DNA from: Clostridia bacterium
Lineage (GTDB): Bacteria; Bacillota; Clostridia; Lachnospirales; Anaerotignaceae
Direction: 5' to 3'
NCBI GenBank assembly: GCA_022786605.1
Contig: JALFWW010000021.1
Coordinates: 62,001-126,000 of the forward strand
Length of the DNA stretch: 64,000 bases
In this document: one piece after another, positions 1-9,077 of the stretch
How positions within the stretch are numbered: the first letter of the stretch is position 1
Layout: the number at the start of each line of letters is the position of its first letter
The notes under the pieces: model-generated
Told to the model about the DNA's origin: nothing
Database searches by the model: none
Seen by the model: only the letters and a program-made list of their open reading frames with translations
Translations under genes and position numbers: made by a program

Positions 1-104
1 GGCAAAAGCCCGTCTGATGCCAAAGCCCCTATGGCGTCGGCAAGCTGACGGTACATGGGCACTTCCGATGTTTTATCCAGTTGTATCTGAAAAATCTCAT
101 CCAT
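1..104 (-). CDS. GntR-family (possibly MocR-like) transcriptional regulator, N-terminal fragment
   Basis: Only the first 34 codons are inside the window and the gene continues past base 1. The ATG at 104 follows a GGTGG ribosome site. The fragment reads M-D-E-I-F-Q-I-Q-L-D-K-T-S and then V-P-M-Y-R-Q-L-A-D-A-I, the usual opening of the winged-helix domain of GntR regulators, where a short strand leads into helix 1. The Pro-Met-Tyr-Arg-Gln-Leu piece is common in the MocR branch, which carries a PLP-binding aminotransferase-like domain, but that part is not visible. It lies 88 bp downstream of rpoN and is separated from it by a terminator, so it is probably transcribed on its own. Confidence 0.65.
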   Translation of the reverse strand, partial: MDEIFQIQLDKTSEVPMYRQLADAIGALASDGLL

Positions 105-130
105 GCTTTCCACCTTCTTTTCTTCTATCT

Positions 131-178
131 CAAACCAAAAAGAAACCGGAAATTTCTGTTTTCTCTCAAAATTTCCGG
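131..178 (-). terminator. Rho-independent terminator of rpoN
   Basis: CCGGAAATTT at 146-155 pairs with AAATTTCCGG at 169-178. Read on the minus strand, the stem is followed by a T-rich run (TTTCTTTTTGG). It lies just past the rpoN stop codon. Confidence 0.75.
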
Positions 179-191
179 CTATTTTTCTATT

Positions 192-1550
192 TCAATACTG
201 TTTTCTCCCTGACGCGCCGGGGATACCCATGGCTTCCCGATACTTGGCTACGGTTCTGCGGGAAATCTGCACGCCCTGTTCCACCAGTTTTTCTGTCAAT
301 TCCCGATCGCTGAGGGGATGGGTCTTATCCTCACTGTCGATAATGGCAGCCAGCTGTTTCTGCACACTGCTGGCAGATACACTCTGGGCACCATCAATGA
401 CAACGGCTTTGGAGAAAAAATCACTCAAGGCAAATACCCCTTTGTCACACTGGAGGTATTTGTCCTTTACGGCACGGCTGATGGTGGATTCATGGACCTG
501 CATTTTTTCCGCCACATCCACCATACGCAAAGGCTTCAGAGCGCCATTGGGAGAAAGGAAAAAATCCCGCTGCACTGCCACGATCTGTTTTGCCGTTTCC
601 AGCAATGTGGATTCCCGTCTGCCCACACACTGGACTGCCCACTGGGCCTGCCGCAGTTTCTGTGCCACATATTCCTTCGTGTCCTTGGAAGGGTCCTCTT
701 TCAATATCCGCTGATAGGAAGGGCTGATAAACAGTCTAGGCACCAGAGAACTGTTGACGCTCACCAGAAGTTCTCCCCCTCTGCGTTCCACAAACACATC
801 GGGCACCACATATTCCACAGGGCGGTCATTGGCGAAACCACTGCCGGGCTTAGGCGCGCAGCCGCGAATCTCCGCCAGAACATCTGTCATTTCTTCCATA
901 GATATATGCAGCTTTTTAGCAATATAGGAGATGCGGTTTTTGGCAATATCCGCCAGATACTTTTCCACCGCGTCCTGTGCCGCCGGGGAAGCGCCTTTCT
1001 GTATGAGCTGTATCTTCAGACATTCCTTCAAATCTCTCGCTCCTACGCCGGGCGGGTCCAGCTTCTGCAGCTGCGCCAGAATCTCCTCTGCCCGCTGTTC
1101 CTCCAGATGGTAACGCTCCATAGCTGCTTCCAAGGCGCCTGTTTCCAGATAGCCGCTTTCTTCTGTGCTTTCCGCCAAGAATGTCAGCACCTTTTTTTCT
1201 TTTTCGCACACAGGCAGCAGATGAATCTGAAAGAGCAGATATTCCCTGAGGCTTTGGGCTTCTTTCTTGCCATAGCGCAGGTCTTCCCGCTCTTTTTCAT
1301 TATCCATCTCTGTCTGGTAAAAGCCTCTGTTCTGCTCGTCGCTTTCCTGAAGCCACTCCAGTTTTTGCAGCAATTTTTCATCCTCCGGCAAAAGCGGACG
1401 TTCCTCCGTCCAGTCCAGCAGAGGATTTTCCTCCGCCACTTCCCGGATATATTCCGATAACGCCAGGGTATTCATTTGCAGAATCTCAACGGACTGCTGC
1501 ATCCGCTGGGAAAGAATCTGCTTTTGCTGCATTTGCAACGAAAGGTCCAT
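192..1550 (-). CDS. rpoN: RNA polymerase sigma-54 factor
   Basis: Sigma-54 directs RNA polymerase to -24/-12 promoters that need an AAA+ activator. The 452-residue product has the Gln/Leu-rich N-terminal activator region (L-Q-M-Q-Q-K-Q and onward, from residue 4), the core-binding middle, a helix-turn-helix with H-E-S-T-I-S-R-A-V, and the C-terminal RpoN box R-R-T-V-A-K-Y-R-E at about 431-439, which reads the -24 element. I place the start at 1550 and not at an upstream in-frame codon because GGAGGTGG stands 5 bases before this ATG and the homologous protein begins there. The gene is followed by a terminator. No activator gene or convincing -24/-12 site was found in the window, so its targets must lie elsewhere. 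Confidence 0.96.
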   Translation of the reverse strand: MDLSLQMQQKQILSQRMQQSVEILQMNTLALSEYIREVAEENPLLDWTEERPLLPEDEKLLQKLEWLQESDEQNRGFYQTEMDNEKEREDLRYGKKEAQSLREYLLFQIHLLPVCEKEKKVLTFLAESTEESGYLETGALEAAMERYHLEEQRAEEILAQLQKLDPPGVGARDLKECLKIQLIQKGASPAAQDAVEKYLADIAKNRISYIAKKLHISMEEMTDVLAEIRGCAPKPGSGFANDRPVEYVVPDVFVERRGGELLVSVNSSLVPRLFISPSYQRILKEDPSKDTKEYVAQKLRQAQWAVQCVGRRESTLLETAKQIVAVQRDFFLSPNGALKPLRMVDVAEKMQVHESTISRAVKDKYLQCDKGVFALSDFFSKAVVIDGAQSVSASSVQKQLAAIIDSEDKTHPLSDRELTEKLVEQGVQISRRTVAKYREAMGIPGASGRKQY

Positions 1551-1891
1551 ATCTGCCACCTCCCTTCCTTCTTTTTTTGTTTCTATTGTAACACAGAGGA
1601 ATTTGAGTAGCAAGTTTTATGCCATTGTTTTACATTTTTGTATGTCTTCTGGATGTTTTTTTGTGAAAGCTAACAGTTTTCCAGTTAAAATGTTGGTAAT
1701 AAATTATCATTTACATTTATAGATAATAATAGTACACTTTAGGGGAAGAAAATATTTTGGATACAAACTAACTGGGAAATGATTTTATAAAATGCAGTTC
1801 TTTCCTAATTAAATACATCTTAAAATCAGATGTGAAAGAACACACATTTTGATGAAAAAAGCATTTTTCCCGTTTTTTTGGCAAAAAAATA

Positions 1892-1920
1892 TTGTGAATT
1901 TCTTATTTTTGTATTAAAAT
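1892..1920 (+). promoter_or_regulatory. Candidate promoter of the rnf operon
   Basis: TTGTGA at 1892-1897 and TAAAAT at 1915-1920 are 17 bp apart, in the AT-rich 480-bp gap between the divergent rpoN and rnfC genes. A second weaker pair (TTGCTG, 17 bp, TTTATA) follows about 30 bp later. The rest of the gap holds no gene that I can see. Confidence 0.4.
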
Positions 1921-1964
1921 ATTGCTGTTATATATAGCTATATTTTTATAAAGTATAACCAAAC

Positions 1965-1988
1965 CAAGCGTTTCCAGCCAAATGCTTG
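1965..1988 (+). promoter_or_regulatory. Hairpin in the rnf leader
   Basis: CAAGCGTTT (1965-1973) pairs with AAATGCTTG (1980-1988) over nine positions, including one G-T wobble, around a CCAGCC loop. TCTTTTGTG follows. It lies 46 bp before the rnfC start and could act as a weak attenuator or as an RNA stability element. Confidence 0.4.
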
Positions 1989-2034
1989 TCTTTTGTGCTG
2001 TAAACGCAAAAATCACTTGACAGAGGGGGATAAT

Positions 2035-3429
2035 ATGCAAGCTTTAACGTTCAAACGTGGAGTTCACCCGCCCGATGGGAAAGCCCTGTCCGCAGAGCAG
2101 CCCATTCAGGTGATACTCCCCAAAGAAAACTCTGAATTGTTCTACCCTATGTCCCAGCATATCGGGGCTCCTTGTGAACCTCTGGTAGCAGTTGGCGACC
2201 ATGTAAAAGTAGGACAGAAAATCGCTGAGTCACCTGCATTCATGTCTTCTCCCATCTTTGCCAGCGTATCTGGTGAAGTTGTGGATATCAGACCCATGCT
2301 GGTACCCGGCGGCGCAACTGTAAAATCCATCGTTGTCAAAAACGACGGTAAGATGGAAGAAATCGAAGGTCTGAATCAGGGCAGAGATTACACAACCATG
2401 TCCAACGAAGAAATCCTGGCTGCAATCAAAGAAGCCGGCGTTGTTGGTCTGGGTGGTGCGGGCTTCCCCACACATGTAAAACTGAACCCTCCCAAAGACA
2501 CTCCCATCGATCACATCCTCATCAACGCGGCTGAATGTGAACCTTACCTCACATGCGACTACCGTCTGATGCTGGAAGAACCCGAACGGATCGTAAAAGG
2601 TCTGCAGATCATGCTGAAACTGCACCCTGGTGCAAAAGGCGTTATCGGTATCGAAATGAACAAGCCCAAAGCTATCGAATCCATGACAAAGGCTTGTGAA
2701 GGCATCGACAACATCACTGTTCAGCCTCTGGTGACCAAATTCCCTCAGGGTTCTGAAAAACACCTGATTTACGCAATCACAAAGAGAGAAGTAAAATCTG
2801 GTGCACTGCCCGCAAGCGCTGGCTGTATCGTAGACAACGTTGATACCGTTGTTGCCATCGAAAGAGCTATCTGCAAAGGCAGACCTCTCATGAGAAGAAT
2901 CGTGACCGTTTCCGGTAAAGGTATCAAAAACCCCGGTAACTACAAGATCAGAATCGGTATGACACTGAGAGATCTGGTAGACGCCATCGGCGGTTTCAAA
3001 GAAGGCGCGGAAGCTCCTGTGAAACTCATCGCCGGCGGTCCTATGATGGGTCCTACCCTGTATACTCTGGATGTTGCTTCCGTAAAGACCACTTCCGGTC
3101 TTCTGTGCTTCACACAGGAAGAAGCTTTCATCCCTGAAGAAAGAAACTGTATCCGTTGCGGTAAATGCGTAGAACACTGCCCTATGGGTCTGCAGCCTTT
3201 CCTGCTGAACGCATGCGCTCTGAAAGGTGACGGCGAAGGTTTCGTAAAACATCACGGTCTGGATTGTATCGAATGCGGTTCCTGTTCCTACGAATGTCCC
3301 GCAAAACGCCAGCTGGCACAGTCCATCCGCGCAACTAAGAAAATCGAAGCAGGCAAAAAAGCTGCCGCAGCCGCTGCTGCAAGAGCAAAAGCGGAAGCAG
3401 AAGCAAAAGCCAAAGCTGAAAAGAACTGA
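2035..3429 (+). CDS. rnfC: Rnf complex subunit C, NADH-side iron-sulfur flavoprotein
   Basis: First gene of a six-gene operon for the membrane complex that couples ferredoxin oxidation and NAD reduction to ion export. The 464-residue protein has an N-terminal barrel-sandwich region, a Rossmann-like nucleotide and FMN region with the glycine-rich G-V-V-G-L-G-G-A-G-F-P-T, and a SLBB-like part. Two 4Fe-4S motifs, C-I-R-C-G-K-C and C-I-E-C-G-S-C, start near residues 372 and 411. The tail is a Lys/Ala/Glu-rich helix. The start at 2035 follows AGAGGGGGA; an in-frame upstream extension of 14 codons looks non-coding. Confidence 0.97.
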   Translation: MQALTFKRGVHPPDGKALSAEQPIQVILPKENSELFYPMSQHIGAPCEPLVAVGDHVKVGQKIAESPAFMSSPIFASVSGEVVDIRPMLVPGGATVKSIVVKNDGKMEEIEGLNQGRDYTTMSNEEILAAIKEAGVVGLGGAGFPTHVKLNPPKDTPIDHILINAAECEPYLTCDYRLMLEEPERIVKGLQIMLKLHPGAKGVIGIEMNKPKAIESMTKACEGIDNITVQPLVTKFPQGSEKHLIYAITKREVKSGALPASAGCIVDNVDTVVAIERAICKGRPLMRRIVTVSGKGIKNPGNYKIRIGMTLRDLVDAIGGFKEGAEAPVKLIAGGPMMGPTLYTLDVASVKTTSGLLCFTQEEAFIPEERNCIRCGKCVEHCPMGLQPFLLNACALKGDGEGFVKHHGLDCIECGSCSYECPAKRQLAQSIRATKKIEAGKKAAAAAAARAKAEAEAKAKAEKN

Positions 3430-3447
3430 GAAGGGGGAGAGTAAGAA

Positions 3448-4416
3448 ATGGCTAATTTTGTAGTATCCGGTACCCCTCACGTGCGTTCTAAAGAATCTAT
3501 TCAGAGCATCATGCGTGATGTCATCATCGCTCTGATTCCTGCAACAGCAGCGGGTATCTTTTTCTTCGGTATTCCGGCATTGATCCTGATCGCAGTTTCC
3601 ATCGTAGCATGTGTATTCTTCGAATGGCTGTATCAGAAACTTTTGAAAAAACCTGTCACCATCAGTGACCTGTCCGCAGTAGTAACTGGTCTGCTGCTGG
3701 CAATGAACCTGCCCGCAAGCGCTCCTGTATGGGTGCCTATCGTTGGCGCGGCATTCGCAATCATCTTTGCAAAACAGCTCTTTGGCGGTCTGGGTCAGAA
3801 CTTCATCAACCCTGCCCTGGCTGGCAGAGCATTCCTGTTGGCTTCTTATCCTACAGAAATGACAACATGGACAGCACCCGTTGGTTTCAGCGGCGCTGAC
3901 GCAGTTTCCGTTGCAACACCTCTGGCTACACTGAAAACAGGCGTAATGCCCGACGCTAGCCTGCAGGATGTTATCTTCGGTACAAACATCGGCGGCTGTA
4001 TCGGTGAAACATGTGCCATCGCACTGATCATCGGCGGTATCTACCTGCTGGTGAAACACGTTATCAGCTGGAAGATTCCTGTGCTGTACATCCTGACAGT
4101 ATTCGTACTGACCGCTGCCATCGGCAGAAAAGGTCTGCGCGTACCTGTTTATGAAATCTTCACCGGCGGTCTGATGCTGGGTGCTTTCTTCATGGCAACT
4201 GACTATGCATCTTCCCCCGTTACACCGAAAGGTCAAGTGATCTTTGCCATCGGCTGTGGTATTATCACCACACTCATCAGAATTTTTGGCGGTTACCCCG
4301 AAGGTGTATCCTACTCTATTCTGATTATGAACCTGGCTGTACCTCTGATCGAAAGATTCACAGAACCTAAGATCTTCGGTGCACTGCCCAAAGTGAAGGA
4401 GGCGAAAAAAGCATGA
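3448..4416 (+). CDS. rnfD: Rnf complex subunit D, FMN-carrying membrane protein
   Basis: Integral membrane subunit of 322 residues with about nine hydrophobic segments, in the RnfD/NqrB family. The stretch S-G-A-D-A-V-S-V-A-T-P-L-A contains the threonine that carries covalently bound FMN in this family. An AAGGGGGAGAG ribosome site precedes the ATG. The stop codon overlaps the start of rnfG as ATGA, so the two are translationally coupled. Its role is electron transfer across the membrane core and, with RnfA, RnfE and RnfG, ion pumping. Confidence 0.97.
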   Translation: MANFVVSGTPHVRSKESIQSIMRDVIIALIPATAAGIFFFGIPALILIAVSIVACVFFEWLYQKLLKKPVTISDLSAVVTGLLLAMNLPASAPVWVPIVGAAFAIIFAKQLFGGLGQNFINPALAGRAFLLASYPTEMTTWTAPVGFSGADAVSVATPLATLKTGVMPDASLQDVIFGTNIGGCIGETCAIALIIGGIYLLVKHVISWKIPVLYILTVFVLTAAIGRKGLRVPVYEIFTGGLMLGAFFMATDYASSPVTPKGQVIFAIGCGIITTLIRIFGGYPEGVSYSILIMNLAVPLIERFTEPKIFGALPKVKEAKKA

Positions 4417-4949
4417 ACACAAAAGAAGTTGTAAAACCTGCAGTTGTGCTTCTGCTTATTTCCGCAGTTGCTGCGGCTTGCCTGGGTGTGGTTTCTGAAG
4501 TAACAAAAGAACCCATCAGAGTGCAGAACGAAAAAACACTGAACGAATCCATGAAGGCAGTTATGCCTGAAGCATCTTCCTTTGAACAGCTGGATGTAGA
4601 ACCTACCGGCACAATCACCGCTGTATATCAGGCAGACAACGGCGGCTATGTTCTGACAACACAGCCTAGCGGTTTCGGCGGTGTCGTAAACACAATGGTT
4701 GGTATTGATGCAGATGGCGTCATCACTGGTCTGCGTGTAACTGGTCACTCCGAAACACCTGGTCTGGGCGCAAAATCCACAGAACCCGATTTCTATGAAC
4801 AGTTCGCAGGTAAATCCGGTTCTGTAGCCGTTACAAAAGACGGCGGCGAAATCGTGCCTATCACCAGTTCCACAATCACTTCCAGAGCTGTTTGTGCAGG
4901 CGCACAGGAAGCACTGGACTGGGTCGCAGCGAACGGAGGTGCTAACTAA
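4413..4949 (+). CDS. rnfG: Rnf complex subunit G, covalent FMN protein
   Basis: A 178-residue protein with one N-terminal membrane anchor and an extracytoplasmic FMN-binding domain. The H-S-E-T-P-G-L-G motif and the S-S-T-I-T-S segment near the C-terminus match the site at which FMN is joined to a threonine in the RnfG/NqrC family. The gene overlaps rnfD by four bases and rnfE by one base (TAATG), as expected for coupled synthesis of complex subunits. Confidence 0.96.
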   Translation: MNTKEVVKPAVVLLLISAVAAACLGVVSEVTKEPIRVQNEKTLNESMKAVMPEASSFEQLDVEPTGTITAVYQADNGGYVLTTQPSGFGGVVNTMVGIDADGVITGLRVTGHSETPGLGAKSTEPDFYEQFAGKSGSVAVTKDGGEIVPITSSTITSRAVCAGAQEALDWVAANGGAN

Positions 4950-5548
4950 TGGCTAACCCTATCAAAATCCTGAAAAATGGTATCATCAATGAAAACCCTA
5001 CCTTTGTACAGGTTATCGGTATGTGTCCTACACTGGCTGTTACAAGCTCCGCAATCAACGGTATCGGTATGGGTCTTTCCACTACAGCAGTATTGATTTT
5101 CGCCAACCTGTTTATCTCTCTGCTGAGAAAAGTAATTCCCGATAAAGTAAGAATCCCTTGCTTCATCGTTGTTATCGCTACATTCGTAACCATCATTCAG
5201 TTCCTGCTGCAGGCATACCTGCCCAGCCTGAATGCATCCCTGGGGCTGTATATCCCCCTGATCGTTGTTAACTGTCTGATTCTGGCCAGAGCAGAAGCAT
5301 TCGCTTCCAAAAATGGTCCCGTTGCTTCCATCTTCGACGGTATCGGTATGGGTCTTGGTTTCACACTGGGTCTGGGCGTTCTGGGTCTGGTGCGTGAATT
5401 CATCGGCGCAGGCACTCTGTTTGATATCACAGTGCTGCCCGAAGCTTTCCCCAAAACACTGCTGTTCGTAATGGCTCCCGGTGCGTTCTTCACACTGGCT
5501 TGCCTGATGGCTGCACTGAATCACTTCAGAAACAAGAAAAAAGCATAA
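4949..5548 (+). CDS. rnfE: Rnf complex subunit E, membrane protein
   Basis: A 199-residue polytopic membrane protein of the RnfE/NqrD family, with about six hydrophobic segments. It carries the conserved N-P-T-F-V-Q-V-I-G-M-C-P segment, whose cysteine is one of those that ligate the iron centre within the membrane core. It ends in a short basic tail. The GGAGG before the start lies inside the rnfG end. It forms an inverted-topology pair with RnfA. Confidence 0.96.
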   Translation: MANPIKILKNGIINENPTFVQVIGMCPTLAVTSSAINGIGMGLSTTAVLIFANLFISLLRKVIPDKVRIPCFIVVIATFVTIIQFLLQAYLPSLNASLGLYIPLIVVNCLILARAEAFASKNGPVASIFDGIGMGLGFTLGLGVLGLVREFIGAGTLFDITVLPEAFPKTLLFVMAPGAFFTLACLMAALNHFRNKKKA

Positions 5549-5561
5549 GGAGGGGTAGAGA

Positions 5562-6140
5562 ATGTATCTGATTTTGTTATTATTAGCCGGGATCTTCGTA
5601 AACAACTACGTTTTGTCCCAGTTCTTAGGCATCTGCCCATTCCTCGGCGTATCTAAAAAAGTAGACACCGCAGCCGGCATGGGTATGGCCGTAATCTTCG
5701 TTATCGTATTGGCATGTGCAGCTTCTTGGCTGGTTTATAACCTGATCCTGGTTCCTCTGCACATCGAATATCTGTATAACATCGCGTTCATTCTGGTTAT
5801 CGCATCCCTGGTACAGTTTGTAGAAATGTTCCTGAAAAAATCAGCTCCCGCGCTGTATCAGGCACTGGGCGTATTCCTGCCCCTGATCACAACAAACTGT
5901 GCGGTACTGGGTGTTGCCGTACTGAACATGCAGAAGGGTTATTCCTTCATCGAATCCATCTTCAACGGTATCGGCGGCGCTGCTGGTTTCGCACTGGCAA
6001 TCGTACTGTTCGCTGGTATCCGTGAAAGAATCGCAGACAACGATACACCGAAAGCATTCGACGGTTTCCCCATGGCTCTGGTAACCGCTGGTCTGATGTC
6101 TATCGCTTTCCTGGGATTCTCCGGTCTGATCAAACTGTAA
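5562..6140 (+). CDS. rnfA: Rnf complex subunit A, membrane protein
   Basis: A 192-residue polytopic membrane protein homologous to RnfE but of opposite topology. The N-terminal N-N-Y-V-L-S-Q-F-L-G-I-C-P-F-L-G and the later T-T-N-C-A-V-L-G-V segments are family hallmarks; the cysteines serve the intramembrane iron site. AAGGAGGGG stands before the ATG. The 13-base gap after rnfE keeps it in the operon. Confidence 0.97.
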   Translation: MYLILLLLAGIFVNNYVLSQFLGICPFLGVSKKVDTAAGMGMAVIFVIVLACAASWLVYNLILVPLHIEYLYNIAFILVIASLVQFVEMFLKKSAPALYQALGVFLPLITTNCAVLGVAVLNMQKGYSFIESIFNGIGGAAGFALAIVLFAGIRERIADNDTPKAFDGFPMALVTAGLMSIAFLGFSGLIKL

Positions 6141-6159
6141 TGCAAGGAGTGTGACAAAA

Positions 6160-7077
6160 ATGGACATTATGAATATTGTATTCCCGATCCTGAGTATCGG
6201 TGGCCTTGGTGTTGTTTTTGGTGCAGGCCTTGGCGTTGCCGGTGAGGTTTTCAAAGTAGAAGAAGACCCTAAGATCGGTGAAATTTTGGAAGCACTGCCC
6301 GGTGCAAACTGTGGTGGTTGTGGTTTCCCTGGCTGCAGCGGCTGTGCTGCTGCAATCGCTGCCGGTTCTGCTCCTGTTAACGCCTGCCCCGTTGGCGGCG
6401 CTGCTGTAGCAGAAAAAGTAGGTGCTATCATGGGTATCGAAGCATCCGCTGCGGAACCTCTGGCTGCATTTGTAAAATGTGGCGGTACCTGCGAAACAGC
6501 AAAAATGAAATACGACTACTTTGGTATCGACGACTGTAACATGGCTGTACAGCTGGCTGGCGGCGGCGCTAAGAGCTGCACATACGGCTGTCTGGGTCTG
6601 GGCAGCTGTAAAAAAGCTTGTGCTTTCGGCGCAATCGAAATCATTGACGGCGTTGCAGTGGTAGACAAAGATAAATGTGTTGCTTGTGGTCAGTGCGTAT
6701 CCGCATGTCCGAAACACATCATCGAACTGCTGCCTGCCAAGAAGAAAGTCAAAGTACAGTGCTCTTCCAAAGACATCGGTAAAAATGTAATGCAGGTTTG
6801 CTCCACAGGCTGTATCGCATGTAAGATCTGTGAAAAGAACTGTCCTTTCGATGCAATCCATGTCATCGACAACGTGGCAGTCATCGACTACAGCAAATGT
6901 AAAGCATGCGGCATCTGCGCAAACAAATGCCCCAAAGGCGTTATCACAGGTAAGAGACCTGCGGCTCCTGCTGCTGAAGCAAAACCCGCAGCTCCCGCTG
7001 CTCCTAAAGCAGAAGCTCCCAAAGCGGAAGCACCTGCTGCTGAAGCACCCAAAGCAGAAGAAAAACCTGCTGAATAA
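6160..7077 (+). CDS. rnfB: Rnf complex subunit B, polyferredoxin
   Basis: The 305-residue ferredoxin-side subunit has an N-terminal membrane anchor, then the C-G-G-C-G-F-P-G-C cluster motif and four further 4Fe-4S motifs, among them C-V-A-C-G-Q-C-V-S-A-C-P, C-I-A-C-K-I-C and C-K-A-C-G-I-C. This is the extended form seen in Clostridia. The last 45 residues are an Ala/Pro/Glu/Lys-rich low-complexity tail. I chose the ATG at 6160, ten bases after AAGGAG; an in-frame GTG at 6151 is too close to that site. The gene ends 13 bp before a strong terminator. Confidence 0.97.
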   Translation: MDIMNIVFPILSIGGLGVVFGAGLGVAGEVFKVEEDPKIGEILEALPGANCGGCGFPGCSGCAAAIAAGSAPVNACPVGGAAVAEKVGAIMGIEASAAEPLAAFVKCGGTCETAKMKYDYFGIDDCNMAVQLAGGGAKSCTYGCLGLGSCKKACAFGAIEIIDGVAVVDKDKCVACGQCVSACPKHIIELLPAKKKVKVQCSSKDIGKNVMQVCSTGCIACKICEKNCPFDAIHVIDNVAVIDYSKCKACGICANKCPKGVITGKRPAAPAAEAKPAAPAAPKAEAPKAEAPAAEAPKAEEKPAE

Positions 7078-7090
7078 TCCAAAACAGCAA

Positions 7091-7122
7091 AACGGTGAAG
7101 TCATTGACTTCACCGTTTTTTT
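7091..7122 (+). terminator. Terminator of the rnf operon
   Basis: AACGGTGAAGTC (7091-7102) pairs perfectly with GACTTCACCGTT (7106-7117) around an ATT loop, and seven T follow. The 7123-7378 stretch beyond it shows no gene. Confidence 0.93.
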
Positions 7123-7378
7123 ATGCCTTTTTTTACCGGAAAGAAAAAAATGATGTTTCCTTAAGAACCCTACATCGTGTACATCGTTTTTTTCATTCTG
7201 CCTGCCGCTCCTTCCATACGGCCGCTCGCCTTTTCCCGCCCCATTTGACGAAATCCGCTCCTTTCGTCATTTTCTCAATGAAATCAAAGGTTTTCACCCT
7301 GTTTTTTTATGTTTTGTTCCCTTTACCCTCTTGTCAAAATATGATATACTTTTGGAAATAACACAGGAGGACAATCAC

Positions 7379-7636
7379 ATGAAAGGACGTTCACAAAACA
7401 TTTGGGTTTTGATACTGCTGCTGCTGGCTGGCGTTGTGCTGGGCGGATTTTTGGCACAGCTTTTGAGCGGTTACCCTGCCTTGAGTTGGCTCGGTTATGG
7501 CAAAAGCTTCGGGCTTACCTCTCCTCTGGTGTTGGATTTGGGCGTGCTGACACTGCAATTCGCTTTTACGGTACGTTTTACCATCGCCGGTATTCTGGGT
7601 ATCGTCCTTGCTTTTTTTATTTATCGCAAAATTTAA
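7379..7636 (+). CDS. DUF4321 small membrane protein
   Basis: An 85-residue protein with two hydrophobic segments, at about 9-30 and 55-80, and a conserved G-L-T-S-P-L-V-L-D-L-G-V-L-T-L stretch. This matches the DUF4321 family of Clostridia as I remember it, which often precedes mreB. The function is unknown. The start at 7379 follows GGAGG; an upstream in-frame ATG at 7331 lacks a ribosome site. It stands alone between the rnf terminator and a probable terminator of its own. Confidence 0.8.
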   Translation: MKGRSQNIWVLILLLLAGVVLGGFLAQLLSGYPALSWLGYGKSFGLTSPLVLDLGVLTLQFAFTVRFTIAGILGIVLAFFIYRKI

Positions 7637-7646
7637 ACAGATCCAG

Positions 7647-7690
7647 CCGTCTGTTTCGGGGAAATGCCACGGGAAGGACGGTTTTTTTCT
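7647..7690 (+). terminator. Probable terminator after the DUF4321 gene
   Basis: CCGTC (7647-7651) pairs with GACGG (7677-7681), with partial pairing inside the 25-base loop, and seven T follow. Confidence 0.55.
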
Positions 7691-7784
7691 GTCGTTTTTT
7701 GCGTGGAAATTTTCTTGTTTTTCCTAATTCCAATGGCTTTTTTATTGAAAATTCCGCAAAAAAAAGGTATTATAAAAAGCAGGC

Positions 7785-7941
7785 TCCCATTCAGAAAACA
7801 TCTTTTTTCTTTTTGTCGATTTCTGAATGGAAACCGCGACGACTTTCTTCAGAAGAAAACATCCCTTCATTCAGGTTAAAAGATATCTGGAAAGCCCTCT
7901 GGTTCGGAATTCCGGCTATCTTTGTTTTCTTGTGAAGATGT
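7785..7941 (+). repeat. R1 dispersed structured repeat, copy A
   Basis: Two adjacent hairpins. The first is CCATTCAGAAA (7787-7797) with TTTCTGAATGG (7820-7830). The second has outer arms CTTCAGAAGAAAACA (7847-7861) and TGTTTTCTTGTGAAG (7923-7937), enclosing an inner pair near AGATATCTGGAA and TTCCGGCTATCT. The same layout is found at 54129-54293, and its second half is found inverted at 46026-46091. It lies between the DUF4321 gene and mreB. The remainder of the 380-bp gap shows no gene. Confidence 0.75.
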
Positions 7942-8015
7942 CCCCAATGTAAGACTTTTGCAGGAAAAGAAAAATCAATTCTGGTTTTTATGATAGAAAG
8001 GGGTTAATTGAATTT

Positions 8016-9044
8016 ATGTTTTCCAAAGATATGGGTATCGACTTGGGTACCGCTAATACACTGGTTTATATGCGTGAAAAAGGCATCATTGTCAACGAAC
8101 CTTCCGTTGTAGCCATCAACGTACAGACAAAAGAAGTGCTGGCTGTTGGCAACGAAGCAAAAGAAATGATCGGACGTACCCCCGGCAACATCGTTGCCAT
8201 CCGTCCCATGAAAGACGGCGTCATCGCGGATTTCGACGTAACACAGGCTATGCTGCGTTACTTCATCAACAAGGCTTATGTGCGCTCTATGTTCGGTCCT
8301 AAGCCCCGCATCGTCATCTGCGTACCTTCCGGCGTAACAGAAGTGGAAAAAAGAGCTGTACTGGAAGCAGCCATTGCTGCCGGCTCCAAAGATAAAGACA
8401 CTTACCTCATCGAAGAACCCATGGCTGCATCCATCGGCGCAGGTCTGCCCGTTGCGGAACCTACCGGCAGCATGGTTGTCGACATCGGCGGCGGTACCAG
8501 CGAAGTAGCAGTTATTTCCCTGGGCGGCATCGTTACCAGCACATCCCTGCGTGTAGCCGGTGATGCTCTGGACAGTGCCATCGTGAACTACATCAAGCGC
8601 GAATTCAACCTGGCCATCGGTGACAGAACCGCCGAAGAAATCAAAATCACCATCGGTTCCGCTTACCCTCTGGAACAGGAAGAAAAAATGGAAATCCGTG
8701 GTCGTGACCTGCTTTCCGGTCTGCCTAAGACCATCGAAGTCAATTCCGTACATGTACGGGAAGCCCTCAGCGAACCCGTTTCTTCCATCATCGAAACCAT
8801 CAAGCAGACACTGGAAGCAACACCTCCTGAACTGGCTGCTGACGTGATGGAATATGGCATCACCCTCACAGGCGGCGGCGCATTGCTGCGTGGTCTGGAT
8901 GCCCTCATCACATCTGAAACCGGCATGCCCGTTCACGTGGCAAATGAACCACTGAACTGTGTTGCCATGGGTACTGGTCTGGTGCTGGAACACATCGATA
9001 CACTGAAAAATGTATTGATCTCCCCCAGAAAAGCATTGTTCTAA
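8016..9044 (+). CDS. mreB: Rod-shape determining actin homolog
   Basis: A 342-residue actin-like ATPase that forms membrane-bound filaments guiding the elongation peptidoglycan machinery. The phosphate-1 motif D-L-G-T-A-N-T is at residues 9-15, the phosphate-2 motif is D-I-G-G-G-T-S-E, and the adenosine motif is T-G-G-G-A-L-L-R-G. Its length is standard for the family. GAAAGGGG lies 12 bases before the start. It leads a long plus-strand series: mreC, mreD, PBP2, minCDE and rodA. Confidence 0.97.
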   Translation: MFSKDMGIDLGTANTLVYMREKGIIVNEPSVVAINVQTKEVLAVGNEAKEMIGRTPGNIVAIRPMKDGVIADFDVTQAMLRYFINKAYVRSMFGPKPRIVICVPSGVTEVEKRAVLEAAIAAGSKDKDTYLIEEPMAASIGAGLPVAEPTGSMVVDIGGGTSEVAVISLGGIVTSTSLRVAGDALDSAIVNYIKREFNLAIGDRTAEEIKITIGSAYPLEQEEKMEIRGRDLLSGLPKTIEVNSVHVREALSEPVSSIIETIKQTLEATPPELAADVMEYGITLTGGGALLRGLDALITSETGMPVHVANEPLNCVAMGTGLVLEHIDTLKNVLISPRKALF

Positions 9045-9077
9045 GAATCTGAAATCATTGTGAAGGAGCGTTTGCAA

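Noticed and set aside
1880..1900. A sigma-54 (-24/-12) promoter before the rnf operon
   Set aside because: TTGGCA is followed by TTG at the wrong distance; the GG and GC dinucleotides are not separated by ten bases.
2230..4422. A 730-codon open frame opposite rnfC and rnfD
   Set aside because: Shadow of two well-conserved genes; no start context, and the composition is unlike a real protein.
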